Of a stretch of DNA of 64,000 nt, positions 8,036 to 17,964 are shown piece after piece. The notes below the pieces were generated by a model. The model searched no databases and was not told the origin of the DNA. It saw nothing but the letters and a program-made list of their open reading frames with translations. Location: positions 62,001-126,000 of the forward strand of contig NZ_CP144555.1 in the NCBI RefSeq assembly GCF_036607905.1, read 5' to 3'. Each line of letters starts with the position of its first letter. Position 1 is the first letter of the stretch. The stretch comes from Streptomyces sp. SCSIO 75703 (GTDB lineage: Bacteria > Actinomycetota > Actinomycetes > Streptomycetales > Streptomycetaceae). A program made the position numbers and the translations under genes.

Positions 8036-9223
8036 TCAGCCGGCCCCGGCGGTCACCCGCTGCGGGACCCCGTCCAGCAGCTCGCGCACCAGCGCGGAGA
8101 CCTCGCCGGTCTCGACGAGGAACCCGTCGTGCCCGAACGGCGAGGCGATCATGCGCGCCGCGTCGGCGGTGGGGATGCCGGCGGCCAGCTCCCGCTGCTG
8201 CTCGGGCGGGTAGAGGCGGTCGGTGTCGATGCCCGCGACCAGCGTCCGGGCGCGCACCCGGCCCAGGGCGGCGCGGATGCCACCGCGGCCCCGGCCGACG
8301 TCGTGGGCGTTCATCGCCTGGGCGAGGACCACGTAGCTCGCCGCGTCGAAGCGCCGGATCAGCTTGGCCGCGTGGTGGTCGAGGTACGACTCGACCTGGT
8401 AGCGGCCGCCCCGCCAGGGGTCCTCGCCCTCCTGGGGGCGGTTGCCGAAGCGGGTCTCCAGCTCCTCGGCGCCCCGGTAGGTGATGTGGGCCATGCGGCG
8501 GGCGATGCCGAGCCCGGCGTGGGGCCCCTGGCCCGGCCCGGCGTCGTGGTAGTCGCCGCCGCGCCAGTTCGGGTCGGCGCGGATCGCGTGGATCTGCGCC
8601 GTGGCCCAGGCGATCTGGTCCGCGCTCGCCGCGGCCGGACAGGCGAGCAGCAGCAGCGCCTCCACCCGGTCCGGGAGGGACACGGCCCACTCCAGGGCGC
8701 GCATCCCGCCCATGGAACCCCCGACCACCAGCGCCCAGCGGTCGATGCCGAGCGCGTCGGCGAGCCCCGCCTCCGCGCGCACCTGGTCGCGCTGGGTCAG
8801 CCGCGGAAACGATCCACCCCAGAAACGGCCGTCGGGACGCGGCGAGGCCGGTCCCGTACTGCCCTGGCAGCCGCCGAGCACGTTCGGCGCGACCACGAAC
8901 CAGCGGTCGGTGTCCAGGGCGCGGCCGGGCCCGATCAGCGCGTCCCACCAGCCGGCGGTGGGGTGCCCGGGAGCGGCCGGACCGGCGACGTGGCTGTCGC
9001 CGGTCAGGGCGTGCAGGACGAGGACCGCGTTGGAGCCGTCGGGCGCCAGGCGCCCCCAGGTCTCGTACGCGATCCGCACGTCCGGGAGTGTTCCGCCCGC
9101 CTCCATCGGCAGGGCGCCGGCCTGGTGGTACCAGAGCCGGCGCCCTGGGGGGTCCCCCTCCCGCCACGCACCGGTGGCGGGAGGGAGGAGAGCCTCCGGA
9201 GTGGGCGCTCCGGTGATGTTCAG
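8036..9223 (-). CDS. metX: Homoserine O-acetyltransferase
   Basis: This alpha/beta-hydrolase fold enzyme transfers acetyl from acetyl-CoA to homoserine for methionine synthesis. Visible marks are the oxyanion region VLVLHALTGDSHV, the nucleophile elbow VGGSMGGMRALEW and a C-terminal Asp/His pair (GIDTDRLYPP; SPFGHDGF). The frame is clearly coding upstream of the first ATG (9106), reading PATGAWREGDPPGRRLWYHQ, a stretch I associate with actinomycete MetX N-termini. No ATG, GTG or TTG exists between an in-frame TAA and 9106. A CTG at 9223, four bases after AAGGAGG and overlapping the metY stop as CTGA, is the best start; ATG 9106 is the conventional fallback. It forms an operon with metY. Confidence 0.9.
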   Translation of the reverse strand: MNITGAPTPEALLPPATGAWREGDPPGRRLWYHQAGALPMEAGGTLPDVRIAYETWGRLAPDGSNAVLVLHALTGDSHVAGPAAPGHPTAGWWDALIGPGRALDTDRWFVVAPNVLGGCQGSTGPASPRPDGRFWGGSFPRLTQRDQVRAEAGLADALGIDRWALVVGGSMGGMRALEWAVSLPDRVEALLLLACPAAASADQIAWATAQIHAIRADPNWRGGDYHDAGPGQGPHAGLGIARRMAHITYRGAEELETRFGNRPQEGEDPWRGGRYQVESYLDHHAAKLIRRFDAASYVVLAQAMNAHDVGRGRGGIRAALGRVRARTLVAGIDTDRLYPPEQQRELAAGIPTADAARMIASPFGHDGFLVETGEVSALVRELLDGVPQRVTAGAG

Positions 9224-10581
9224 GACGCCTCCTTAGCCGCGCGGAAGCCGGCCTCGAGGTCCGCCTTGAGGTCGGCCAGGTTCTCGATGCCGACGGAGAG
9301 CCGCACCATGCCCGGGGAGGCGCCGGTGGCGGCGAGCTGCTCCTCGTCGAGCTGGCTGTGGGTGGTGGAGGCCGGGTGGATGATGAGGCTGCGCACGTCG
9401 CCGATGTTGGCCAGGTGGCTGAACAGCTCCACCGCGTCCACGAAGCGCTTGCCGGCCTCGGCGCCGCCGCGCAGTTCGAAGGAGAGCACCGCGCCGGCGC
9501 CGCGGGGCAGGTAGCGGCGCCCGGCCTCGTGCCAGCGGTTGGAGGGCAGCCCCGGGTAGTGCACGGCGGCGACCTCGTCGCGCTGCTCCAGCCACTCGGC
9601 GAGGGCCTGGGCGTTGGCGGAGTGCCGCTCCATGCGCAGGCTCAGCGTCTCCACGCCCTGGAGGAGCAGGAAGGCGGAGTTGGGCGAGATGGCGGGGCCG
9701 AGGTCGCGCAGGAGCTGCACGCGCAGCTTGACGGCGTACGCGCCGGGGCCGAGCGCCGGCCAGTAGCGCAGGCCGTGGTAGCTGGGGTCGGGCTCGCTGA
9801 AGTCGGGGAACCGCTCGGGGTGGGCGCCGAAGTCGAAGGTGCCCGCGTCCACGACGACACCGCCCAGGGTGGTGCCGTGGCCGCCGAGGAACTTGGTCGC
9901 CGAGTGGACGACGACGTCCGCGCCGTGCTCGATGGGCCGCAGCAGGTACGGGGTGGGCACGGTGTTGTCGACGATCAGCGGGACGCCGGCCTCGTGGGCG
10001 ACGTCGGCGATGGAGCGGATGTCGAGGACGTTGCCGCGCGGGTTGCCGAGGGTCTCGGCGAACAGGGCCTTGGTGTTCGGCCGGACGGCGGCCCGCCAGG
10101 CGTCCAGGTCGTCCGGGTCGTCGACGAAGGTCACCTCCAGGCCGAACTTCGGCAGGGTGTGGCGCAGCAGGTTGTACGTGCCGCCGTACAGGGAGGAGCT
10201 GGAGACGATGTGGTCGCCGGCGCTCGCCACGGTGAGCAGGGCGAGGGTCTCGGCGGCCTGTCCGGAGGCCAGGGCGACGGCGGCCACACCGCCCTCCAGG
10301 GCGGCGACGCGCTGCTCGAAGGCGTCCTGGGTGGGGTTGTGGATGCGGGTGTAGATGTTCCCGGGCTCGGCCAGCGAGAAGAGGTCGGCGGCGTGCTGGG
10401 TGTCGCGGAAGACGAACGAGGTGGTCTGGTAGATCGGCACCGCCCGCGCGCCGGTGGCCGTGTCGGGAGCGCTGCCGGCGTGGAGCTGCTTCGTCTCGAA
10501 GGACCAGGCCGAGGTGTCGGGCGCGGCGCCCTCGTCCTCGGGGGTGTGGCCGGCGGTGACGGCGTCGATCGGCTGGCTCAT
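9220..10581 (-). CDS. metY: O-acetylhomoserine sulfhydrylase
   Basis: This 453-aa PLP enzyme belongs to the Cys/Met metabolism family. The Schiff-base lysine lies in VVHSATKFLGGHGTTLGG, the PLP-phosphate region in ASGQAAETLALL and SSSLYGGTYNLL, and the Asp pairing the pyridine nitrogen in PLIVDNTVPTPYL. It converts O-acetylhomoserine plus sulfide to homocysteine. The product of the downstream metX supplies its substrate, and the two genes overlap. ATG 10581 has an AAGGAGAAG ribosome site. The 222-base leader and short upstream peptide suggest attenuation-type control. A cystathionine gamma-synthase role is less likely given the length of about 450 residues and the metX partner. Confidence 0.93.
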   Translation of the reverse strand: MSQPIDAVTAGHTPEDEGAAPDTSAWSFETKQLHAGSAPDTATGARAVPIYQTTSFVFRDTQHAADLFSLAEPGNIYTRIHNPTQDAFEQRVAALEGGVAAVALASGQAAETLALLTVASAGDHIVSSSSLYGGTYNLLRHTLPKFGLEVTFVDDPDDLDAWRAAVRPNTKALFAETLGNPRGNVLDIRSIADVAHEAGVPLIVDNTVPTPYLLRPIEHGADVVVHSATKFLGGHGTTLGGVVVDAGTFDFGAHPERFPDFSEPDPSYHGLRYWPALGPGAYAVKLRVQLLRDLGPAISPNSAFLLLQGVETLSLRMERHSANAQALAEWLEQRDEVAAVHYPGLPSNRWHEAGRRYLPRGAGAVLSFELRGGAEAGKRFVDAVELFSHLANIGDVRSLIIHPASTTHSQLDEEQLAATGASPGMVRLSVGIENLADLKADLEAGFRAAKEAS

Positions 10582-10803
10582 GCTTCTCCTTGGTACGCGT
10601 GCGTTGCCCGGGTGGGGCGGGTGGGGTGGTCCGGTGAGCGGGCGTGGAAAAGCGGCGTACGGCTGGCTCCCGGGGAGCGGGTACGCCGCGGTCGTCGCGC
10701 AGCGGGCGGGGTCCTGGGGGCCGGAGCGTCCCGTCGGCGGACGGGGCGGGCCGGCGCGGCGCGCGCCGGAGCGCGCGAGGAGGGCCGGGACCGTGGCGCC
10801 GGG

Positions 10804-10878
10804 TCAGCGGGCGGCGGGACACCCCATGGTCGTGACACGCAGGTAGTCCACGTGGCGACGGGTCACGAGAACAATCAT
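10804..10878 (-). CDS. Short leader peptide upstream of metY–metX
   Basis: This 24-aa ORF starts at ATG 10878 (TGAGG just upstream) and reads MIVLVTRRHVDYLRV..., with Cys at residue 20. It resembles the family of Streptomyces putative leader peptides that share an RRHVD core and a Cys near the end and precede sulfur-assimilation genes. It lies 222 bases upstream of metY, and the spacer is able to form several GC-rich hairpins (for example GCGCGC–cgga–GCGCGC). The likely role is ribosome stalling or attenuation in response to cysteine or methionine supply. The peptide is too short to act as an enzyme. Confidence 0.7.
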   Translation of the reverse strand: MIVLVTRRHVDYLRVTTMGCPAAR

Positions 10879-11076
10879 GACCTCAGGTAACCACAAGCGA
10901 CCGACGATCACCAGGCTTTCTCGACCAGTGAGAAACCGGGCACCCCCGGTCGCCGCCGGGGCCGGTTCGCGAGGCCCGCGCGCCGGTTCCGGCGGGCCCG
11001 CGCAGACGGTGTCCGCGCTGGTCACCGGCGTGGGCGCGGCCGGCCGGGGCGCCGCCGGGCGCGTCGGGGGCGCACG

Positions 11077-11082
11077 TAGGCT
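11077..11082 (+). promoter_or_regulatory. -10 element of a probable leaderless transcript (GlxA/AraC gene)
   Basis: TAGGCT ends six bases before the GTG start at 11089, the spacing seen for leaderless Streptomyces genes. The intervening gggcgg could alternatively serve as a ribosome site on a longer transcript. Confidence 0.4.
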
Positions 11083-11088
11083 GGGCGG

Positions 11089-12072
11089 GTGTCGTCCGAG
11101 CCTTCCGCGCCCGCTTCGGCGGGCCCCCGACCGCGCCGGGTCGCCGTCCTCGTCCTGGAGGGCGCCAAGCCCCTGGACGTGGGCATCCCCGCACAGGTGT
11201 TCACCACCCGGGCGAGCATGCCGTACGAGGTGCGGATGTGCGGGTCGTCCCCCGGACTGGTGACGGGGGGTGACGGGCTCTCGTACCACGTGGCCCACGG
11301 GCTGGACGCGCTCGACTGGGCCGATCTGGTCTTCGTGCCCGGCTACCGCTTCCCGGACCGGGAGAGCCCGCCGGCCGGCGTGGTCGCGGCGCTGGTCGCC
11401 GCCCGGAGCCGGGGCGCGCGGCTCGCGGCCATCTCGACGGGGGCGTTCGCGCTGGCGGCCACGGGCCTGCTCGACGGGCGGCGGGCCACCACGCACTGGC
11501 ACTACGCCCGCGCGCTGGCGGCGCGTCACCCGCGGGTGCGGGTCGACGAGAACGTGCTCTTCGTCGACGAGGGCGGGGTGCTGACGTCGGCGGGCGCGGC
11601 CTCGGGCATCGACCTGTGCCTGCACATCCTGCGCGGCGACCTCGGTGTGGCCGCCTCCAACCACGCCGCCCGGCGACTGGTCGCCGCCCCCTACCGCAGC
11701 GGCGGCCAGGCCCAGTACGTGCCGCGCAGCGTGCCGGAGCCACTGGGCGAACGGTTCGCGGCGACCCGCGAGTGGGCGCTGCACCGGCTCGGCGAACACC
11801 TCACCCTGGAGGTCCTGGCCCGGCACGCCGCGGTGTCGCCGCGCACCCTGTCCCGGCGGTTCGTGGAGGACACCGGGTACACGCCGATGCAGTGGGTGAT
11901 GCGCGCCCGGGTCGACGTGGCCCGCGAAATGCTGGAGCGCTCCGGTCGCGGCGTCGAGCAGATCGCCGCCGACGTGGGTCTCGGCACCGGCGCGAACCTG
12001 CGGCTGCACTTCCAGCGCATCCTGGGCACCACGCCGAGCGAGTACCGGCGCACCTTCGCTCGGGGCGAGTAG
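11089..12072 (+). CDS. GlxA family transcriptional regulator (DJ-1/PfpI + AraC HTH)
   Basis: The protein has 327 aa. The N-terminal DJ-1/PfpI-like domain (about 17–195, VAVLVLEGAKPLDVGIPAQVF to GIDLCLHILR) is a ligand-sensing module. The elbow reads AISTGAFALA, with Thr in place of the catalytic Cys, so it is non-enzymatic. The C-terminal AraC domain (about 225–325) has two HTHs (LTLEVLARHAAVSPRTLSRRF and GVEQIAADVGLGTGANLRLHFQR). It is divergent from the metYX leader and 131 bases upstream of gap in the same direction, so either could be a target. The target and ligand are not deducible. Confidence 0.9.
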   Translation: MSSEPSAPASAGPRPRRVAVLVLEGAKPLDVGIPAQVFTTRASMPYEVRMCGSSPGLVTGGDGLSYHVAHGLDALDWADLVFVPGYRFPDRESPPAGVVAALVAARSRGARLAAISTGAFALAATGLLDGRRATTHWHYARALAARHPRVRVDENVLFVDEGGVLTSAGAASGIDLCLHILRGDLGVAASNHAARRLVAAPYRSGGQAQYVPRSVPEPLGERFAATREWALHRLGEHLTLEVLARHAAVSPRTLSRRFVEDTGYTPMQWVMRARVDVAREMLERSGRGVEQIAADVGLGTGANLRLHFQRILGTTPSEYRRTFARGE

Positions 12073-12203
12073 CGCGCCCGGCGCGGGCCGGGCGAAGAAG
12101 CCGGCGCGCGCGTGGCGTGATCCTTGCGAACCGTGGCACTCGCGCCGCTGCCGCCCGCGTACGGGACGCGGGAGCCTGGTGGCGAACCGAAGGGACACCA
12201 CTC

Positions 12204-13202
12204 ATGACTCGCATCGCCGTCAACGGATTCGGCCGCATCGGACGCAACGTGCTGCGCGCCCTGCTGGAGCGCGACAGCGAACTGGAGGTCGTCGCCGTCA
12301 ACGACCTCACGGAGCCCGCCACCCTCGCGCGGCTGCTCGCCTACGACACGACCGCCGGCCGTCTCGGCCGCCCGGTGACCGTCGACGGGGACACCCTGAT
12401 CGTCGACGGCCGCCGCATCCGGGTGCTCGCCGAGCGCGAGCCGGCCCGGCTGCCGTGGGCCGAGTTGGAGGTCGACATCGTCCTGGAGGCGACCGGCCGG
12501 TTCACCGCCGCCAGGGCCGCCGCCGTCCACCTGGACGCGGGCGCCAAGAAGGTCCTGGTCAGCGCGCCCTCCGACGGCGCGGACGTCACCTTGGCCTACG
12601 GCGTGAACACCGCCGCCTACGACCCGGCCGCGCACACGATCGTCTCGAACGCCTCGTGCACGACGAACGCCCTGGCGCCGCTGGCCTCGGTCCTGGACGA
12701 CCTGGCCGGCATCGAGCACGGCTTCATGACCACGGTGCACGCCTACACCCAGGAGCAGAACCTCCAGGACGGCCCGCACCGCGACGCCCGCCGCGCCCGC
12801 GCCGCCGCGGTGAACATCGTGCCGACCACCACGGGCGCCGCCAAGGCGATCGGCCTGGTGCTGCCGCGCCTGGACGGCCGGCTCTCCGGCGACTCGATCC
12901 GCGTACCGGTGCCGGTGGGCTCGATCGTCGAGCTGAACACGACGGTCGAGCGGGACGTGACCCGCGAGGACGTGCTGGCCGCCTACCGGGCCGCGGCCGA
13001 GGGCCCGCTCGCCGGTGTCCTGGAGTACTCGGAGGACCCCCTGGTCTCCTCGGACATCACCGGCAACCCGGCCTCGTCGGTCTTCGACGCGGCACTCACC
13101 CGGGTCGACGGCCGGCACGTCAAGGTCGTCGCCTGGTACGACAACGAGTGGGGCTTCTCGCACCGGGTGATCGACACCCTGGAGCTGCTCGCGGCCGGCT
13201 GA
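12204..13202 (+). CDS. gap: Type I glyceraldehyde-3-phosphate dehydrogenase
   Basis: The protein has 332 aa. The NAD-binding N-terminus is VNGFGRIGRNVLRALLE, the catalytic Cys152 lies in SNASCTTNALAP, and the substrate-binding TTTGAAKAIGLVLP and C-terminal WYDNEWGFSHR motifs are intact. It oxidises glyceraldehyde-3-phosphate in glycolysis. ATG 12204 has AAGGGA upstream. It follows a GlxA/AraC regulator rather than pgk–tpi, so it is probably an accessory paralogue and not the central glycolytic gap. Length and motifs give no sign of decay. Confidence 0.95.
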   Translation: MTRIAVNGFGRIGRNVLRALLERDSELEVVAVNDLTEPATLARLLAYDTTAGRLGRPVTVDGDTLIVDGRRIRVLAEREPARLPWAELEVDIVLEATGRFTAARAAAVHLDAGAKKVLVSAPSDGADVTLAYGVNTAAYDPAAHTIVSNASCTTNALAPLASVLDDLAGIEHGFMTTVHAYTQEQNLQDGPHRDARRARAAAVNIVPTTTGAAKAIGLVLPRLDGRLSGDSIRVPVPVGSIVELNTTVERDVTREDVLAAYRAAAEGPLAGVLEYSEDPLVSSDITGNPASSVFDAALTRVDGRHVKVVAWYDNEWGFSHRVIDTLELLAAG

Positions 13203-13403
13203 CCGGCCGCGGCCCGTCCCGGCCCGTGTCACCCCGCATCACCCCGATGGCGCAGCGGGCGCCGGCGGTGCCGCTCCGGCGCCCGTCGGCGCCCGCCGCC
13301 GTGTCCGCCCGCGCGGGCCCGTCCCGTCCCGCCTGGTCGCCCGCGCCCGGTGGTGCGACGCTGGGAGGGAGTGTGGCCGCGGAGGCAGACCCCGGGAGGG
13401 CCG

Positions 13404-14882
<1,479 letters not shown>

Positions 14883-14931
14883 CACGCAACGCCCCGCGCC
14901 GCCCGGCGTGGGGCCGGGGAGGCGGCGGACG

Positions 14932-15765
14932 ATGTGCCGATGGCTTGCCTACTCGGGGACACCGGTCCTCCTGGAATCGCTGCTCTACGAGCCGGAGCAC
15001 TCGCTGATCGACCAGAGCCTGCACGCCAGGATGGGCGTGGAGACGACCAACGGGGACGGGTTCGGCGTCGGCTGGTTCGGGCCGGAGATGCGCACGCCCG
15101 CGGTGGTCCGGGAGATCGGCCCGGCGTGGAGCAACCGTTCGCTGCGCGAGATCGCCGGGCACGTCCGCTCGCCGCTCTTCTTCGCGCACATCCGCGCCTC
15201 GACGGGCAGCGCCGTGCAGCAGACCAACTGCCACCCCTTCCGGCACGGCCGCTGGATGTGGATGCACAACGGGGCCGTGGAGGACTTCGACCGGGTCCGG
15301 CGGGATCTGGCGCTGGCGGTCGATCCCGCGCTCTTCACCCGCATCGAGGGGTCGACCGACTCGGAGCTGATGTTCTTCCTGGCCCTCACCTTCGGGCTGG
15401 AGGAGGACCCGCCGGGGGCCGTGGCGCGGATGGCGTGGCTGGTGGAGCGGGCCGGGCGGGAGCGCGGGGTGCGTCATCCGCTGCAGATGACCGTGGCGGT
15501 GACGGACGGGGTGCGGCTGTGGACGTTCCGCTACTCCAGCCGGGGCGCCTCGCGTTCGCTGTACTACAGCAGCCGGGTGGAGACGCTGCGGGCGCTGCAC
15601 CCCGGCACGGCGTTCCTGCGGGAGGCGTCGGCCCGGACCCGGCTCGTCGTCTCGGAGCCGCTGGGTGATCTGCCCGGCGTGTGGAACGAGGTGCCGGAGG
15701 GCAGTTGCGGCATCGTCCGGCCGGAGGGCGACGCCCTGCTGCCCTTCGCCCCGCTGCCCGTCTGA
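14932..15765 (+). CDS. Class II glutamine amidotransferase (Ntn type)
   Basis: The protein has 277 aa. It begins MCRWLAYSG, so removal of Met exposes the nucleophile Cys2 of Ntn amidohydrolases. The GDGFGVGWFG, AHIRASTGS, NCHPF and MHNGAVEDF motifs are typical of the YafJ/EgtC group. EgtC-type members hydrolyse a gamma-glutamyl amide bond. The preceding gene encodes a glutamate ligase, so the pair could add and later remove a glutamyl group. ATG 14932 follows GGGGAGGCGG. The true substrate is unknown. Confidence 0.85.
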   Translation: MCRWLAYSGTPVLLESLLYEPEHSLIDQSLHARMGVETTNGDGFGVGWFGPEMRTPAVVREIGPAWSNRSLREIAGHVRSPLFFAHIRASTGSAVQQTNCHPFRHGRWMWMHNGAVEDFDRVRRDLALAVDPALFTRIEGSTDSELMFFLALTFGLEEDPPGAVARMAWLVERAGRERGVRHPLQMTVAVTDGVRLWTFRYSSRGASRSLYYSSRVETLRALHPGTAFLREASARTRLVVSEPLGDLPGVWNEVPEGSCGIVRPEGDALLPFAPLPV

Positions 15766-15793
15766 GCCGGCCGGCGGGGCACGCCAGGGCCGG

Positions 15794-16417
15794 TCACCAG
15801 GTCCGGAACTGCCCGATGAGGAAGAGCGCGACGGCCAGCGGGACCGCCCAGCGGGCGAACCCGGGTACGGTCGGGGCCTGTTCGGCGGGGCGCAGGTGAG
15901 GGTGTTCGGCCATGACGGTGAGCAGGTCGGCGGCGTCCGCGCCGGTGCCCCGCCCGGTGCGGCGGACCAGCCAGGCCGGGGCGAAGGAGCCCGCCATCGG
16001 CTCCGGGCTGCTCGGGCCGAAGAACTCCAGGCTGCCGTCGTGCCGCAGTTCCACGTGCCGGATCACGGACCACGCCAGGAACCGGGTGCGCCACATCCGC
16101 CGCACGTGGACCCCGTCGCGGTCCGCGGTGATCCGCCAGACGCCCACGCGGCAGCAGTACCAGGCGAGGGCGAGGGGCGTCCACAGCGCGAAGACCAGGG
16201 CGCTGGGCCGCGGGTGGGCGAGGCTCGCGCCGTCGGGGTATTCCAGCAGGGTGACGAAGACGAGGCACAGCACGGCCCCGAGCGCCTTGCCGCGCCATCC
16301 GGCCCGCCAGGTCAGGGGGGCCTGCGGCGCGTCCAGTACGGCGGCCAGTTCCTGCCTGCGTGCCCGGCGCTCCCTGCGCACCAGACGTCGTCTCTCGCCG
16401 GCCCTCGCCGTCGGCAT
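15794..16417 (-). CDS. PH-domain-like membrane protein
   Basis: The protein has 207 aa. A charged N-terminus (ERRRLVRRERRARRQ) is followed by two hydrophobic segments (about 52–68 and 80–95). Next comes a PH-like beta-rich part (WRITADRDGVHVRRMWRTRFLAW to LEFFGP), and a final hydrophobic segment lies near the C-terminus (WAVPLAVALFLIGQF). This layout is common among small bacterial PH proteins of unknown role. ATG 16417 has AGAGG upstream. It is the only gene between the amidotransferase and the cold-shock gene, and a hairpin separates it from csp. Confidence 0.7.
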   Translation of the reverse strand: MPTARAGERRRLVRRERRARRQELAAVLDAPQAPLTWRAGWRGKALGAVLCLVFVTLLEYPDGASLAHPRPSALVFALWTPLALAWYCCRVGVWRITADRDGVHVRRMWRTRFLAWSVIRHVELRHDGSLEFFGPSSPEPMAGSFAPAWLVRRTGRGTGADAADLLTVMAEHPHLRPAEQAPTVPGFARWAVPLAVALFLIGQFRTW

Positions 16418-16594
16418 CGCGCCCCCGCCTCTTCCTCGTGTCCTGCCGCCGACGTGCCGGCGGTACCGGGGTGGCGGGCCGGGTGCCGCTCCCCGCGGCA
16501 CCGCACGCACGTACAGACTGCAGGAAGAGGGCCCGGCGGCGCACTGCCGCTTTCCGGCAGTGATGGCCGCCCGTCGGTGCCGGAAACGCACCAC

Positions 16595-16636
16595 GGCACG
16601 GTGTCCGGGAAGCGTTGCTTCCGCGGGCACCGTGCC
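16595..16636 (-). terminator. Terminator of the cold-shock gene
   Basis: Outer arms GGCACGGTG (16595–16603) and CACCGTGCC (16628–16636) enclose an inner GGAAGC–gtt–GCTTCC stem. It begins 21 bases after the csp stop on the minus strand and separates csp from the PH-like gene. Confidence 0.7.
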
Positions 16637-16656
16637 GCGTTCGGCGGATCGCCGGG

Positions 16657-16860
16657 TCAGGCGGGGGTGATGTTCTCCGCCTGCGGGCCCTTCTGGCCCT
16701 GCGTGACGTCGAACGTGACGGCCTGGCCTTCCTGGAGCTCGCGGTAACCGCTGGCGTTGATGTTGGAGTAGTGCGCGAAGACGTCCGGACCGCCGCCGTC
16801 CTGCGCGATGAAGCCGAAGCCCTTTTCCGAGTTGAACCACTTCACGGTTCCGCTGGCCAT
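16657..16860 (-). CDS. Cold-shock domain protein
   Basis: The protein has 67 aa: a complete single cold-shock domain with RNP1-type KGFGFI and RNP2-type VFAHYS, and the starting [16 protein letters not shown] pattern. It is an RNA/ssDNA-binding chaperone in the cytosol. ATG 16860 is preceded by an AAAGGCAAAAGGC ribosome site. A perfect hairpin lies 24 bases upstream in the leader, which may regulate translation. Confidence 0.97.
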   Translation of the reverse strand: MASGTVKWFNSEKGFGFIAQDGGGPDVFAHYSNINASGYRELQEGQAVTFDVTQGQKGPQAENITPA

Positions 16861-16884
16861 GCCTTTTGCCTTTCAGCCGTAGTC

Positions 16885-16905
16885 GGACCCGCACCGTGCG
16901 GGTCC
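16885..16905 (-). promoter_or_regulatory. Leader hairpin upstream of the cold-shock gene
   Basis: GGACCCGCAC (16885–16894) and GTGCGGGTCC (16896–16905) form perfect arms around one base, 24 bases before the csp start. It could be a structured 5' leader element or an operator. The rest of 16861–17226 (366 bases to the next gene) holds no recognised gene. Confidence 0.45.
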
Positions 16906-17226
16906 GGAGGTGGTCGTCCTGGTCCTCAGGCAGTGCACAGCGGAACCGCCCGCACCACGGCGCGGGCGGGTCCGGTCGAACCACGACATCTGCCGCTGAC
17001 GCTACACGGCATCACCGCACCCCACCAGTGAGTAAGGGGTGTCGATGGGAACGGTGTTGCGACCGGGCGAACGCACGGACACCCGAATACGCGCCTTTCC
17101 GGGCGCCCGCGCGCCGTCGTGACCGCCCCCTTCTGCGCCATCCGGGCGAGAGGTGCCGGGCGGCGCACAAGCGGTTCCGGAAGCGGTCAAGCAATGAGTA
17201 GTCGACGCAGCGAGCCGGAGGATGAG

Positions 17227-17964
17227 ATGACCGTCAGCAAGGCCCTGGCCCTGGCGATCGGCGCCGTGGTGTGCGCCGGCGCGCTCGGCACCGGTTGCGC
17301 CCCGGGGCAGCCGGCCGCCGCGCCGCCGTCGTCGTCGGTGGCGTCCGCGCGTCCGGGGCCCTCGGCGGCGCCGGCTCCGCTTCCGGGGCTGGGCCCGGTC
17401 ACCCGGGCCCGGGTGCCGGACGAGTCCCGGCAGGCCCTGGTGGTGACGGGCCCGGGCGAGAACACGTTCCGGGCGCGGGCGGTGCTCTACGAGCGGTCCC
17501 CCGAGGAGGGCTGGCGGGCCGTGGCCGGGCCCTGGCCCGCGCACAACGGGCTGCGGGGCTGGTCGGACGACCACCGGGCGGGTGATCTGCGCACGCCCGT
17601 CGGGGTGTTCGGGCTGAGCGACGCGGGCGGGCGGCTGCCCGACCCGGGAACCCGGATGCCCTACGACCAGGACCCGGACTTCGAGGCGACGGGCACCGGG
17701 CACCTCGGCGAGGACCTGGCGGGCTCCTTCGACTACGTGGTGGCGATCGACTACAACCGGGTGCCCGGCACCACCCCGCTCGACAACACCCGGCCGATGG
17801 GCGAGGAACTGGGCGGCGGGGTGTGGCTGCACGTCGACCACGAGGGGCCCACCAACGCCTGTGTCTCCCTGCGCGGGGAGCACATGCGCGAACTGCTGCT
17901 GGCGCTGGACCCGGAGCGGTCCCCGGTGGTGGTGATGGGTCCGCAGCCGGTGCTGGCGAGCTGA
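17227..17964 (+). CDS. L,D-transpeptidase-like (YkuD-type) lipoprotein
   Basis: The protein has 245 aa. A hydrophobic leader ends in LGTGC, a plausible lipobox, followed by a Pro/Ala/Ser-rich linker and then a YkuD-fold domain (about 65–245). The apparent catalytic His202 lies in VWLHVDHEG and Cys212 in TNACVSLRG, ten residues apart as in this family. Such enzymes form 3-3 peptidoglycan cross-links or attach proteins; some members are only transpeptidase-like. ATG 17227 has GGAGG five bases upstream; ATG 17194 in the same frame is less likely. Confidence 0.75.
   Translation: MTVSKALALAIGAVVCAGALGTGCAPGQPAAAPPSSSVASARPGPSAAPAPLPGLGPVTRARVPDESRQALVVTGPGENTFRARAVLYERSPEEGWRAVAGPWPAHNGLRGWSDDHRAGDLRTPVGVFGLSDAGGRLPDPGTRMPYDQDPDFEATGTGHLGEDLAGSFDYVVAIDYNRVPGTTPLDNTRPMGEELGGGVWLHVDHEGPTNACVSLRGEHMRELLLALDPERSPVVVMGPQPVLAS

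Noticed and set aside
10582..10878. SAM-IV riboswitch upstream of metY
   Set aside because: I looked for the SAM-binding core and its flanking stems on the minus strand and could not find a match. The short leader peptide explains the region better.
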